Below, in pieces: positions 1-9,316 of a stretch of 64,000 nucleotides of DNA. Every line of letters starts with the position of its first letter. Position 1 is the stretch's first letter. Made by a program: the position numbers and the translations under genes. Location of the stretch: the NCBI RefSeq assembly GCF_003289925.1, contig NZ_QLZQ01000001.1, forward strand, positions 1,232,282 through 1,296,281, read 5' to 3'. The DNA is from Planococcus maitriensis (GTDB lineage Bacteria > Bacillota > Bacilli > Bacillales_A > Planococcaceae). Under the pieces are notes generated by a model. It saw nothing but the letters and a program-made list of their open reading frames with translations, did not search any database and had not been told where the DNA came from.

Positions 1-237
1 ATCGGGAACCCGCCATACGGCGAGCGGATCGGTGAAGTGGAAGTCATCGAAGAAATGATCGGGGATATGGGACAGATATTCTCCAAATACCCGACATGGT
101 CCGTTTATATGCTGTCTTCCATGGAAGGCTTTGAAAAGCTCTACGGGCAGAAAGCGACGAAAAAACGCAAACTGTATAACGGCTTTATCCGCACGGACCT
201 GTTCCAATTCTGGGGAGAACGCCCAAAAAATAAATGA
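1..237 (+). CDS. ypsC: RNA methyltransferase of the RlmL/YpsC family, C-terminal end (partial)
   Basis: This is the last 78 codons of a gene that begins before the window. The first visible residues, I-G-N-P-P-Y-G-E-R, are the NPPY catalytic motif of N-methyltransferases that modify guanine or adenine, followed by the GER seen in the YpsC/RlmL group of 23S rRNA m2G methyltransferases. The C-terminus (KRKLYNGFIRTDLFQFW) is also typical of that group. In B. subtilis ypsC also sits next to ypvA, as here. The activity is inferred from the family; the SAM-binding and THUMP parts are outside the window. A terminator follows directly. Confidence 0.88.
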   Translation: MGNPPYGERIGEVEVIEEMIGDMGQIFSKYPTWSVYMLSSMEGFEKLYGQKATKKRKLYNGFIRTDLFQFWGERPKNK

Positions 238-240
238 GGA

Positions 241-272
241 AAACGGAAGGGCGCCAGCCCTTCCGTTTCTCT
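241..272 (+). terminator. Intrinsic terminator after ypsC
   Basis: An 11-bp perfect inverted repeat (aaacggaaggg / cccttccgttt) with a 6-nt loop is followed by a short T-rich tail. It lies between the ypsC stop and the helicase start. Confidence 0.8.
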
Positions 273-286
273 GTGAGGGGTTTTAT

Positions 287-2194
287 ATGAGACAAGCTTT
301 GCCATTTCCGTTATCCAAAGACAAAACGTTCTTTGACTCATTGAACGACTGGATCGGGGATATCTTCTACGATATTCTGCCGGAAAAAGGGTATGAACTT
401 CGAGATGAACAGATTTTCATGTCGTTTCAATTGGAAAAAGCGCTGAAAGAACGACAAGTGCTATTTGCAGAAGCCGGTGTCGGGACAGGCAAGACCATGG
501 CCTATTTATTGCCGGCGATTGCATATGCGCGCTACACCGGCAAGCCCGCGCTCATCTCTTGTGCGGATGAGGCATTGATCGAGCAATTGGTGAAAAAAGG
601 CGGGGATATCGACCGTCTGGATGAGTTGTTCAATTTGAACCTGGATGTCCGACTCGCGAAATCGCGCGACCAGTATTTATGCCTGCAGCGCTTCGAAGGG
701 GCGAAAAAACGCAGCGAAGCGGATTTTCTCGACCATATCGAAGATACGCTTCCTGAATTCGTCAACAAAACCTATTCGATGCAGCAAATGTATCCTTATG
801 GCGAACGTTCGAGCTATCCGGAATTGACGGATGACCAGTGGCAGCAAGTCAACTACCATCCGATCCAAAATTGCAATGCCTGCGATATGCGCAATAAATG
901 CGGACAGACACTGCACCGCAACCATTACCGGGAAGCGACCGACCTCGTCATCTGCTCGCATGATTTCCTGATGGAGCATATTTGGACGAAAGAAAACCGC
1001 AAGCATGAAGGCCAGGCGCCCTTGCTTCCGGAAGTCTCCCAAATCGTGCTTGATGAAGGGCATTTACTCGAATTCGCAGCCCAGCGTGCCCTCACTTATG
1101 AAGTGCAGGAAAGCTCACTGTATGATGTGACGGAAAAAATCATGGTCGACGGCGTCCGCGAAAAGACGCTTGCTCTCATCGAACGTACCATCGACCTGCA
1201 CACCGAATTTTTCAGCGTATTGCGAAGCAATCTGATCCCGAGCGAGGAAGACCGCAAAGCGATCCAGGAAGACCCGTTGCTGAAACGCATCGGGACGGAA
1301 TTGATCCGCACTGTCGACAGCCTGTTGGAAGAATTCGTCTTTGAAGGGGAATTGTTCAGCATTCCGGAATATGAACTGAATTTGGCCGAGGAGTATTTCG
1401 AGCAGTATAACTTCTCCATGGGCTTGTTTGTCGAAAACGGCGACGCCATCAGCTGGCTCGAAGAAAAAGATGAAATTGAAACATTGGTCATCATGCCGCG
1501 CCTTGTGACGGATATTCTCGAGGAGAAATTATTCGATGGCAAACTGCCGATCGTCTTTTCTTCCGCGACATTATCCGTCGCGAAAGATTTCACTTATTTG
1601 GCGGATACTTTGGGGATCGACAATTTCGAATCGTTCTCTGTGCCGTCTCCGTTTGAATACGAAGAAGTGATGGAGATCTTCAAGCATCCGGTTCCACAGG
1701 ACGCAAAAGCGCAAAAAGTACTGGAGTTGGCAGCGGAAGGCGGACAAACCTTGGTGTTGTTCAAATCAAAAGCTGCTATGCAATCTTTCAAACGCGCAGT
1801 GCCGACAGACTCTCCACTTGCCATCGAGTTCGAAGGCGACCGTGAGCTATCGTCCGTCGTGCGCAATTTCCAGGAAGGCAAATTCCAAGTGCTGTGTTCC
1901 CATCATCTATGGGAAGGGATGGATTTGCCTGGCGATGCCTTGACGAAAGTCATCATCGTCGACTTGCCGATGCCGCCGAGTGATCCGGTATTCGACGCGA
2001 AACGTAAATTCAGCGAACATCCGCTAGAAGAGATCGACTTGCCGTTCATGCAGCTGCGCCTGCAGCAAGGCGTCGGACGGCTCATCCGTTCTTCTTCCGA
2101 CCATGGAGAAATCCACTTGCTATTGACCGAAGAGGAATTGCGCATTGAACACCTCTGGCAGAATGTCTTGCCAGTGCCGGCGAAAAATCGCTAA
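287..2194 (+). CDS. ypvA: ATP-dependent DNA helicase, DinG/XPD-like (YpvA)
   Basis: A 635-residue superfamily 2 helicase. The Walker A motif A-G-V-G-T-G-K-T is at residues 63-70 and the DEAH-box variant DEGH at 256-259. Motif VI, Q-G-V-G-R-L-I-R, is at 594-601. Four cysteines between motifs I and II (C132, C196, C199, C205) fit the 4Fe-4S cluster of the DinG/XPD family, so 5'-3' unwinding of damaged or structured DNA is expected. The ATG at 287 follows GAGGGG. An in-frame upstream extension would run through the ypsC end and the terminator, so it was not used. The ypsC-ypvA-ypwA order matches B. subtilis. It carries its own terminator downstream. Confidence 0.9.
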   Translation: MRQALPFPLSKDKTFFDSLNDWIGDIFYDILPEKGYELRDEQIFMSFQLEKALKERQVLFAEAGVGTGKTMAYLLPAIAYARYTGKPALISCADEALIEQLVKKGGDIDRLDELFNLNLDVRLAKSRDQYLCLQRFEGAKKRSEADFLDHIEDTLPEFVNKTYSMQQMYPYGERSSYPELTDDQWQQVNYHPIQNCNACDMRNKCGQTLHRNHYREATDLVICSHDFLMEHIWTKENRKHEGQAPLLPEVSQIVLDEGHLLEFAAQRALTYEVQESSLYDVTEKIMVDGVREKTLALIERTIDLHTEFFSVLRSNLIPSEEDRKAIQEDPLLKRIGTELIRTVDSLLEEFVFEGELFSIPEYELNLAEEYFEQYNFSMGLFVENGDAISWLEEKDEIETLVIMPRLVTDILEEKLFDGKLPIVFSSATLSVAKDFTYLADTLGIDNFESFSVPSPFEYEEVMEIFKHPVPQDAKAQKVLELAAEGGQTLVLFKSKAAMQSFKRAVPTDSPLAIEFEGDRELSSVVRNFQEGKFQVLCSHHLWEGMDLPGDALTKVIIVDLPMPPSDPVFDAKRKFSEHPLEEIDLPFMQLRLQQGVGRLIRSSSDHGEIHLLLTEEELRIEHLWQNVLPVPAKNR

Positions 2195-2208
2195 ATAGAA
2201 TACGTGAC

Positions 2209-2241
2209 GAATCAGCGGGGAAGTTCCCCGCTGATTTTTTG
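2209..2241 (+). terminator. Intrinsic terminator after ypvA
   Basis: Inverted repeat aatcagcgggg / ccccgctgatt with a short loop, followed by TTTTTT. Confidence 0.88.
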
Positions 2242-2345
2242 TCTTTTTCCGAAAAGCTGCCTATAGAACTGAAATTTTCAAAAGCTGATGGGGCAGGGAA
2301 AAGACTCCTTATGATACAATAGACCGGTAAAGAAGGAGGAATATT

Positions 2346-3845
2346 GTGTCAATGGAACAACAATTCAGGGAACTACATCAGAAAATGACAAGCTATAACG
2401 AAGCCATCTCCTTGCTGTATTGGGATATGCGGACAGGCGCACCGAAAAAAGGCCAAGACTTGCGTTCAGAGACAATCGGGACCTTGTCTTCAGAACTGTT
2501 TGCGATGTCGACATCTGAGGAATATGGCAAGCTAATCGCTGAGCTGAAAAAACAGGACGGTTTATCAATTGCAATGCAGCGTTCTGTGGAAGAAGCCGAC
2601 CGTGAATACCAATTGAACGCCAAAATTCCGCCAAAAGAATACCGCGATTTCGTCATCTTGACGAGCAAAGCGGAATCCGTATGGGAAGAGGCGAAAGAGC
2701 AGGAAGATTTCGCCATGTTCCAACCATACCTTGAGCAGCTCGTGGAAACGACTAGACGCTTTGTCGGCTATTGGGGAATGAAAAACGGCAGTGTCTATAA
2801 TACTTTGCTCGACCAGTATGAGCCAGGCGTCACGACCGAACAACTGGATGAGGTATTCGGGCAATTGAGAGAGCGCATCGTGCCGCTCGTCAAACAAATC
2901 CAGGAGTCTGGAAACCAGCCGAACACCGAATTCTTATATGGGCATTTCCCGAAACAAGCCCAGCAGGATTTCAGCTTGGATGTGCTGAACCAATTGGGCT
3001 ATGACTTCGAAGCCGGACGACTGGATGAAACAGTCCATCCATTCATGATCGCAGTGAACCGTGGCGATGTCCGGGTAACGACGAAATACGATGAAGAGGA
3101 TTTCCGCACGGCCGTCTTTGGCACGATCCACGAAGCGGGCCATGCTTTATACGAACAAAATATCAGCAGTGATCTGAGCGGATTGCCGGTCGACGGTGGC
3201 TCATCGATGGGCATCCATGAATCACAGTCATTGTTCTTTGAAAACTTTGTCGGGCGCAACGAATCATTCTGGCGCCATAATTACGAAAAATTCCTGGCGT
3301 ATGCACCCGATTCATTCCAGGAAGTAATGCTTGAAGAATTCCTTGAAGCCATCAATGAATCAAAGCCTTCACTGATCCGTATCGAAGCTGATGAATTGAC
3401 TTATGCACTGCATATCATGATTCGTTATGAATTGGAAAAAGGGCTGTTCGACGGCGATTATGAAGTGAAAGATCTTCCAGCTTTATGGAACGATAAATAT
3501 GAGGAGTATCTAGGCGTCCGTCCGGCACACGACGGCGAAGGCGTGCTTCAGGACGTCCACTGGGCAGGCGGCAGCTTCGGATATTTCCCATCATATGCAC
3601 TAGGGCTCCTGTATGCAGCGCAGTTCAAGAATGCCATGAAAAAAGACATCCCGAATTTCGATGAATTGCTGGCAAATGGAGAGATCGGACCGGTCACCGA
3701 ATGGCTGAATGATAAAGTCCACCGGTACGGAGCTGTCAAGAAGCCGCTTGAGCTTTTGGAAGAAGCGACAGGCGAAGGCTTGAATGGAAATCATTTGGCC
3801 GAATACTTGGAATCGAAATACGCCAAAATCTATCAATTGGATTGA
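2346..3845 (+). CDS. ypwA: Thermostable-type metallocarboxypeptidase, peptidase family M32
   Basis: A 499-residue cytosolic zinc carboxypeptidase of family M32, the usual length for the family, removing C-terminal residues from peptides. The zinc motif H-E-A-G-H is at residues 262-266 and the M32 signature H-E-S-Q-S at 291-295 supplies the third ligand, E292. The GTG at 2346 lies 5 nt after AAGGAGGA; the ATG two codons later is possible but is spaced 11 nt away. B. subtilis ypwA sits at the same place downstream of ypvA. The next gene starts about 60 nt later behind its own strong ribosome-binding site. Confidence 0.92.
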   Translation: MSMEQQFRELHQKMTSYNEAISLLYWDMRTGAPKKGQDLRSETIGTLSSELFAMSTSEEYGKLIAELKKQDGLSIAMQRSVEEADREYQLNAKIPPKEYRDFVILTSKAESVWEEAKEQEDFAMFQPYLEQLVETTRRFVGYWGMKNGSVYNTLLDQYEPGVTTEQLDEVFGQLRERIVPLVKQIQESGNQPNTEFLYGHFPKQAQQDFSLDVLNQLGYDFEAGRLDETVHPFMIAVNRGDVRVTTKYDEEDFRTAVFGTIHEAGHALYEQNISSDLSGLPVDGGSSMGIHESQSLFFENFVGRNESFWRHNYEKFLAYAPDSFQEVMLEEFLEAINESKPSLIRIEADELTYALHIMIRYELEKGLFDGDYEVKDLPALWNDKYEEYLGVRPAHDGEGVLQDVHWAGGSFGYFPSYALGLLYAAQFKNAMKKDIPNFDELLANGEIGPVTEWLNDKVHRYGAVKKPLELLEEATGEGLNGNHLAEYLESKYAKIYQLD

Positions 3846-3909
3846 AGCAGAAGAAATCTTCTTGCTTGGCAAAAAGATGAATGGAGAATGACTGAAGGAG
3901 GAATTGCTT

Positions 3910-4668
3910 GTGTTGGCATCCTTTCGTTTAGAAGGCAAGACCGCTATCGTTACCGGAGCGGGAAAAGGCATCGGGCGTGCGATTGCATTGGCACTCGGTG
4001 AAGCAGGGGCGAATGTACTGCTTGTCGCACGGACCGAAAGCGACCTCGTGCAAGTGATGCAGGAAATGGAGAGCGAGCGCACGTCCTATGCAGTCGCGGA
4101 TGTGACCGACCGAAACGATATCCAATCAGCGGTCCAAAAGGCAATCGAGCGGTTCGGCGGCGTCGACATCCTGGTCAATAATGCCGGGATGAATATCCGT
4201 TCAAAACTGGAGGATGCGACCGACAATGAGTGGCACAAAATCATGGATACCAATGCGCAAAGCGTATTCATGTTTTCCCAGGAAGCGGCAAAATATATGA
4301 ATAAAGGGGCGTCGATCATCAATGTCAGTTCCGTCGGCGGCGACCGGGCGCTGAAAACAGGCGTCGTCTATGCCGCTTCCAAAGCGGCGATTATTCAAAT
4401 GACCAAAGTGATGGCGATGGAATGGGGCGGGCGGGGCATCCGCGTCAATGCGATCGGCCCTTGGTATTTCCGCACGCCGCTAACGGAAAACTTGCTGTCG
4501 GATCAAGAATACCTGGATTCGATCCTTGCGGTGACGCCGCTCAAACGCGTCGGAGAATTGCCGGAAGTGGCCTCTCCTGTCGTGTTCCTCGCATCCGACG
4601 CAGCGGGTTATATCACAGGGCAGACCTTGTTCATCGACGGCGGCATGTCGATCCACGGGTTTTCCTGA
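3910..4668 (+). CDS. Short-chain dehydrogenase/reductase (SDR, classical)
   Basis: A 252-residue NAD(P)-dependent oxidoreductase. The Rossmann motif T-G-A-G-K-G-I-G is at residues 15-22, the NNAG motif follows near residue 89, and the catalytic Y154-A-A-S-K158 is intact with its serine in the preceding INVSSVGG stretch. The C-terminal GQTLFIDGG is typical of gluconate 5-dehydrogenase and 3-oxoacyl-ACP reductase-like enzymes; the substrate cannot be told from sequence. The GTG at 3910 is chosen because it is 8 nt after GGAGG; a TTG at 3904 is too close. It may be co-transcribed with the carboxypeptidase gene, since no terminator separates them. Confidence 0.85.
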   Translation: MLASFRLEGKTAIVTGAGKGIGRAIALALGEAGANVLLVARTESDLVQVMQEMESERTSYAVADVTDRNDIQSAVQKAIERFGGVDILVNNAGMNIRSKLEDATDNEWHKIMDTNAQSVFMFSQEAAKYMNKGASIINVSSVGGDRALKTGVVYAASKAAIIQMTKVMAMEWGGRGIRVNAIGPWYFRTPLTENLLSDQEYLDSILAVTPLKRVGELPEVASPVVFLASDAAGYITGQTLFIDGGMSIHGFS

Positions 4669-4670
4669 GG

Positions 4671-4704
4671 AAACATCCTTCCAGTGATGGAAGGATGTTT
4701 TTCG
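4671..4704 (+). terminator. Intrinsic terminator after the SDR gene
   Basis: A 13-bp inverted repeat (aaacatccttcca / tggaaggatgttt) with a GTGA loop is followed by a T-rich tail. It separates the SDR gene from dynA. Confidence 0.88.
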
Positions 4705-4718
4705 TTCTGCTGAAAAAA

Positions 4719-4761
4719 TGATATGATGAATGGAAGTAACGGTGAAGGAGATATACATATG
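4719..4761 (+). promoter_or_regulatory. Extended -10 element and unusual ribosome-binding site of dynA
   Basis: TGATATGAT at 4719-4727 reads as an extended -10 promoter; there is no good -35. The ribosome-binding region GAAGGAGATATACATATG at 4744-4761 is identical over 18 nt to the phage T7 gene 10-derived initiation region used in expression vectors. It fixes the start at the ATG at 4759 rather than the earlier in-frame ATGs at 4723 and 4726. Confidence 0.6.
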
Positions 4762-7700
4762 ACAGCGACAGACCATAAACAGGAATTAATCGAAACAGCG
4801 CATCTTTACCGGATTTTCAAGGACAATGAAGACACGGAACGGGAAGAAAAAGCGGAATTATTCGTGCGCAAAATCTTGAAAGACCAATTCATCATCGGGT
4901 TTGCCGGCCATTTCTCCTCCGGAAAGTCATCGATGATCAACGCTTTGACGGGCGAGACGCTATTGCCATCGAGCCCGATCCCGACAAGCGCGAACATCGT
5001 CAATGTCCACAAGGCAGAAAAAGATTATGCCACCGTCAACCGCAGGGGAGACCGTCCTGTGTATTTTCCGGAGAACTATGATTTCCAGGCCGTAAAGGAT
5101 TTCTGCAAGAGCGGCGACGTGACTCAAATCGACATCGGACATTCGGGTTCCGTGTTGCCAGAAGGCATTACCGTAATGGATACGCCAGGCGTGGATTCGA
5201 CGGACGACGCCCATAGGATGTCGACGGAATCAGCTTTGCATGTGGCTGACATGGTGTTCTATGTCATGGATTACAACCATGTGCAATCCGAGCTCAATTT
5301 CAATTTCACACGTGAATTGCAGAAGTACACGGATCTTTATTTGATCGTCAACCAGATCGATAAGCATCAGGAAAGCGAAATGCCGTTTGCGGAATTCCAG
5401 CAATCGGTCGCGGACAGTTTTGCGGCTTGGGGCGTTGAACCGAAAGGCATCTTTTTCACTTCATTGAAGGTCCATGACTTCCCGGGCAATGAATTTCCCG
5501 AAGTGAAACAGCTCGTCTCCTCAGTCATGGACAATTGGCAAGGACACATCGGCGAAGCTTCGGCTTCTGCACTTCGTCAATTGAAAGATGAGCACATCGG
5601 CTTTTTGGAAGACGAAAAAGCGGAGCGGCTCGAAGCCTTCGCGAATGTATTGTCTGAAGAAGAATGGGCTGCACGCGAAGACCTGAAAAAAGAACACGAA
5701 CTGATCAAGCGCCGCAGTTCTGTCCAGGATTACGACAATTGGCGGTCGAATTTCGAGAAAAAGCGCAAAGAGCTGCTTGAAAATGCCAATATCATGCCTT
5801 ATGAAGTGAGGGATGCGCTGAGTGCTTACATCGAAGCGCGTCAACCTGGATTCAAGGTGGGCTTGTTGTTCAGCGGCAAGAAAACCGAAGAAGAGCGCGA
5901 AAACCGTAAAAAAGACCTTCAAGACAAGCTTTCGAAGACGATCGATTCGCAAATGACCGGCCACTTGAAGAAATTGATGAAAACCTCCTTGCGGGAAGCA
6001 GGCTTGCTGACGGATACCGAGTCGCTTGAAATCGACAAGATGGAATTCGACTTGCCGTTTGAAGTTGTCGAGAAGAATGTTCCCGAGACTGCTGCGATGA
6101 CTGCGGATACCGTACTCAATGTCAGCAAAAGCCTGACCTCGCAAGTGCAGCGCTGGCTCATCCAGGAAACCGACCCATGGAAATCCCGGCAGCAGGAAGG
6201 CTTCGAAGGGCTTCCGGACGATGCCGGTGTGGAAATCGACATGAAATCCGAGTCGCTCGAACAAAAAGTGCTGGCGATACGCACGCTCGAGGAAATGGAC
6301 GAAGCAATCGAGAAAGTGAAAAAGTCATTCACTGCCATTTTGCCGAAGCAAATGGAAGCTGCAGAAAAGCAAGTGGCCGACTGGCAAGACGCGTTTCATT
6401 TGTCCGCTGAAGACATGGTGGAATTCACGCCATCGATGCTCGAAGAAACAGAAGAACAGCAAGGGGAAGAAGGCGAAAGCGCTCCGAAGCATGATCTGGC
6501 ATCGTTTGATGAACAGGAAGTGCTGTCGCGCGTGAAGAAAACCGCCGATATTTTAGAGCCCGTGCGAGGGTTTTCGGAAACGGTAGAGTACTTGAAGCGC
6601 AAAGCGAAGCGTTTGGAAGGCCAGGAATTCACCATTGCGTTATTCGGCGCGTTCAGTGCCGGGAAATCCTCGTTCTCGAATGCATTGATGGGCGAGACGG
6701 TGCTGCCGGTATCACCGAACCCGACGACTGCGACCATCAACCGCATCCGCCCGGTGACTGATGCCCATCCGCATGAAACTGCCGACGTACGTTTAAAAAC
6801 CGTGTCGGCGATGACAGAGGATGTTAAAAACTCGTTTGCTGTCTTTGGCATGAATGTAGAGACGCTGGAAGAGGCCTATGCGAAAACGGAAATCCTTCCG
6901 GAAGATGCAACGTCAGAACAGCAAATCCATAAATCGTTCTTGCTGGCATTCAAAAGCGGTTATGAATCCTTTGCGGGCCATCTCGGGGAAACCCCGCGCG
7001 TTGACCGGGAAGAGTTCGGCTTGTATGTCGCCAAAGAAGAACGCAGTTGTTTTGTCGAGGAAATCGATTTTTATTTTGACTGTGAACTGACAAGAAACGG
7101 CGTCACCTTGGTGGACACCCCAGGAGCGGATTCCATTAATGCGCGCCACACGAATGTCGCATTCGAATACATCCGCAACGCAGACGCCGTATTATTCATC
7201 ACGTATTACAACCATGCATTTGCCCGAGCGGACCGCGAATTCCTCATCCAGCTCGGACGCGTAAAAGACGCTTTCGAAATGGATAAGATGTTCTTTGTCG
7301 TCAACGCCATCGACTTAGCGAATGATGAGGAAGAAAAGCAGGCAGTCATCGAGTACGTCGGCAATGAATTGCAGCGTTTCGGGATCCGTTTCCCGCGCCT
7401 ATTCGGGGTTTCGAGCCTGCAAGCCTTGAAAGATCGCGACATTTCAGGGATGCCCGAGTTCGAAGAGAATTTCCAGCATTTCCTGAAAGAAGAGCTGAAA
7501 GGGATGGCGGTCCAGTCATTGTCGGAAGAAGAGCAGAAAACGGTTGACCGTTTCCGCAATTTAATCCAGTCGACTGAAAAGAACCTAGAGCGCAAAGATG
7601 AACGATTGGAAGAATTAAAGCAATTGGAACAGAAAGTGCGCAAACGCTATAGCGACACGATGGCTCCGGTATTGGAGCGTGAAGCGAGCCAGGAGCTTGG

Positions 7701-8340
7701 CGAATTGCTGTACTATGTGAAACAGCGGGTATTCTACCGCTTCAACGATTTCTTCAAGGAAGCGTTCAACCCGTCCCTGTTTTCAAGGGAATCCTCGAAG
7801 CAAGCGCTCGATGCCGCATTGCGCGATTTGCGCGATATGACGGCTTTTGATTTCCAGCAGGAGATGAGAGTGACCAATCTGCGCCTGGCACGTTTCATCG
7901 AGAAGAAGTTGACGGAACGCTTCAAAGATGACGCTGCCAAACTGAAGGACTGGAATCCCGAGTTTTCGTTCCTTCCATATGAAGTGAAGGAAGCGCAGCT
8001 GCTCGAAGCGGATCAGCCGTTTGGCGATGCGGATTATTCCACAGCTAAGTCGTATTATAAAAACAATAAGAGCTTTTTCGAGAAAAACGAAAAAGAAGCG
8101 ATGCGCGACGCCTTGCAGGGAATGATGGAACCGGACGCAAACCGTTACTTGGAGCAGGAAAAAGCGGCAATGATCGAATGGGCGGAATTCTGGATCGAAC
8201 AGGAAGCGGAAGGGCTTCGCCAGCATCTTTTGCGCCAGGCAATCGAACAGATCGAATCCGAGCGCAGCTTGCTGCAGCAAAGCGAAATTTTGGCGCAATG
8301 GAAGCAATTGCATGAAAAATTGATGGAAGGCAGGGGATAA
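4759..8340 (+). CDS. dynA: Double-headed bacterial dynamin DynA
   Basis: A 1193-residue protein made of two dynamin-like GTPase units in tandem, the same size and layout as B. subtilis DynA (YpbR). The first P-loop is G-H-F-S-S-G-K-S-S at 50-58 with switch D-T-P-G at 141-144. The second P-loop is G-A-F-S-A-G-K-S-S at 630-638 with D-T-P-G at 786-789. Each head is followed by long acidic, charged helical stretches expected to form the stalk. DynA binds and fuses membranes and protects cells against pore-forming agents and phage; that is family knowledge. The rhodanese gene begins 1 nt after its stop, so the two form an operon. Confidence 0.93.
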   Translation: MTATDHKQELIETAHLYRIFKDNEDTEREEKAELFVRKILKDQFIIGFAGHFSSGKSSMINALTGETLLPSSPIPTSANIVNVHKAEKDYATVNRRGDRPVYFPENYDFQAVKDFCKSGDVTQIDIGHSGSVLPEGITVMDTPGVDSTDDAHRMSTESALHVADMVFYVMDYNHVQSELNFNFTRELQKYTDLYLIVNQIDKHQESEMPFAEFQQSVADSFAAWGVEPKGIFFTSLKVHDFPGNEFPEVKQLVSSVMDNWQGHIGEASASALRQLKDEHIGFLEDEKAERLEAFANVLSEEEWAAREDLKKEHELIKRRSSVQDYDNWRSNFEKKRKELLENANIMPYEVRDALSAYIEARQPGFKVGLLFSGKKTEEERENRKKDLQDKLSKTIDSQMTGHLKKLMKTSLREAGLLTDTESLEIDKMEFDLPFEVVEKNVPETAAMTADTVLNVSKSLTSQVQRWLIQETDPWKSRQQEGFEGLPDDAGVEIDMKSESLEQKVLAIRTLEEMDEAIEKVKKSFTAILPKQMEAAEKQVADWQDAFHLSAEDMVEFTPSMLEETEEQQGEEGESAPKHDLASFDEQEVLSRVKKTADILEPVRGFSETVEYLKRKAKRLEGQEFTIALFGAFSAGKSSFSNALMGETVLPVSPNPTTATINRIRPVTDAHPHETADVRLKTVSAMTEDVKNSFAVFGMNVETLEEAYAKTEILPEDATSEQQIHKSFLLAFKSGYESFAGHLGETPRVDREEFGLYVAKEERSCFVEEIDFYFDCELTRNGVTLVDTPGADSINARHTNVAFEYIRNADAVLFITYYNHAFARADREFLIQLGRVKDAFEMDKMFFVVNAIDLANDEEEKQAVIEYVGNELQRFGIRFPRLFGVSSLQALKDRDISGMPEFEENFQHFLKEELKGMAVQSLSEEEQKTVDRFRNLIQSTEKNLERKDERLEELKQLEQKVRKRYSDTMAPVLEREASQELGELLYYVKQRVFYRFNDFFKEAFNPSLFSRESSKQALDAALRDLRDMTAFDFQQEMRVTNLRLARFIEKKLTERFKDDAAKLKDWNPEFSFLPYEVKEAQLLEADQPFGDADYSTAKSYYKNNKSFFEKNEKEAMRDALQGMMEPDANRYLEQEKAAMIEWAEFWIEQEAEGLRQHLLRQAIEQIESERSLLQQSEILAQWKQLHEKLMEGRG

Positions 8341-8341
8341 T

Positions 8342-9274
8342 ATGACTGTTTTTATTGAAACGATAGATACGGAGAATTACCGTTGGATCGATGCGCGTTT
8401 TGACTTGAAGGATCCAGCATGGGGAAGCGAAAGCTTTGCTGCCGAACATGTGGCAGGGGCCATTCACTGGGATTTGGAGAACGATTTATCCGATATGGCG
8501 TCCGCGAATGGACGCCATCCGATGCCAAGTAAAGAACAGCTGGCGCAATTGTTCCAAGCAGCAGGGTTGGAATTGACCGATTCGATTGTCATCTATGACC
8601 AGGGCGGCTCTCCTTTTGCCGCACGGGCATGGTGGCTGCTTTGCTATGCCGGATTCGAGCAGGCATATATCAGCCGTGTCGGTTTTGAGGAGCTGAAACG
8701 CCAGGGCATTGCCACTTCGACAGAAGCAACGCCCTATCCGGCTTCAACCATTACGCCCGAGTTCAACGGTGGCTTGCTTGCGACGCGTAAAGACGTCCAG
8801 CAAATCGTCGACGGCAAGGAATTGGGCGTCTTGATCGATGCCCGTTCTCCTGAACGCTACGCTGGCATCAACGAACCGATCGATGCGGTCGCCGGGCGGA
8901 TTCCGGGCGCACGCAATTACGATTGGTCGCAACTTGTGTCGAATGGAGCATTCCGGACAGATGAAGAGTTCGGCGGCTTGCTGCAGCCGAAAGAGCCGGC
9001 GGTCGTCTACTGCGGCAGCGGCGTAACGGCGGCTGCATTATACGCCATGCTTGCCGAAAAACAGCATGAAGGCTTGAAGCTGTATGTCGGCAGCTATTCC
9101 GACTGGATCTCCGATGAGGACAATGTCGTCGAAATAGACCGTGACGAGCATCCGGAAGCGGCTGATGACCAGACCAAAGCAGTACTGGCGAAATTGATCG
9201 AAGAAGGCTACACTGGCGAGATGCTGATGAAGAAATTCGAATACGAAAAATCGCTCCTGGAAGATAAAAAGTAA
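8342..9274 (+). CDS. Thiosulfate/3-mercaptopyruvate sulfurtransferase (tandem rhodanese)
   Basis: A 310-residue protein with two rhodanese domains. The first, about residues 5-130, lacks a catalytic cysteine (the loop reads YDQGGSPFAARA). The second carries V-Y-C-G-S-G-V-T-A with catalytic C224. This inactive-active arrangement is normal for thiosulfate and mercaptopyruvate sulfurtransferases, which move sulfane sulfur to an acceptor. The CGSGVTA loop is closer to the thiosulfate/mercaptopyruvate type than to single-domain rhodaneses. The ATG lies 1 nt after dynA, behind AGGGGAT. A C-terminal tail of about 50 residues, rich in Asp, Glu and Lys, extends past the second domain. Confidence 0.88.
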   Translation: MTVFIETIDTENYRWIDARFDLKDPAWGSESFAAEHVAGAIHWDLENDLSDMASANGRHPMPSKEQLAQLFQAAGLELTDSIVIYDQGGSPFAARAWWLLCYAGFEQAYISRVGFEELKRQGIATSTEATPYPASTITPEFNGGLLATRKDVQQIVDGKELGVLIDARSPERYAGINEPIDAVAGRIPGARNYDWSQLVSNGAFRTDEEFGGLLQPKEPAVVYCGSGVTAAALYAMLAEKQHEGLKLYVGSYSDWISDEDNVVEIDRDEHPEAADDQTKAVLAKLIEEGYTGEMLMKKFEYEKSLLEDKK

Positions 9275-9278
9275 ATAG

Positions 9279-9316
9279 AAAAACGGCATTGCTTATGTAG
9301 CAATGCCGTTTTTTTA
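9279..9316. terminator. Bidirectional terminator between the sulfurtransferase and CNNM-family genes
   Basis: The 13-bp stem aaaacggcattgc / gcaatgccgtttt has A runs on one side and T runs on the other, so it can end transcripts from both convergent genes. Confidence 0.92.

Noticed and set aside
1..2194. Methyltransferase next to a helicase as a possible defence system
   Set aside because: The pair is ypsC-ypvA, a conserved core arrangement in Bacillales.
4744..4761. Vector contamination suggested by the T7-like ribosome-binding region
   Set aside because: The sequence on both sides is native and in frame with dynA; no T7 promoter, lac operator or tag sequence is present.
5521..6264. Long antisense frame inside dynA
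   Set aside because: A shadow of the high-GC third positions of dynA; no ribosome-binding site and no known protein. The same applies to long antisense frames in yfmR (20873-21715) and in the ypgR region (23511-24296).
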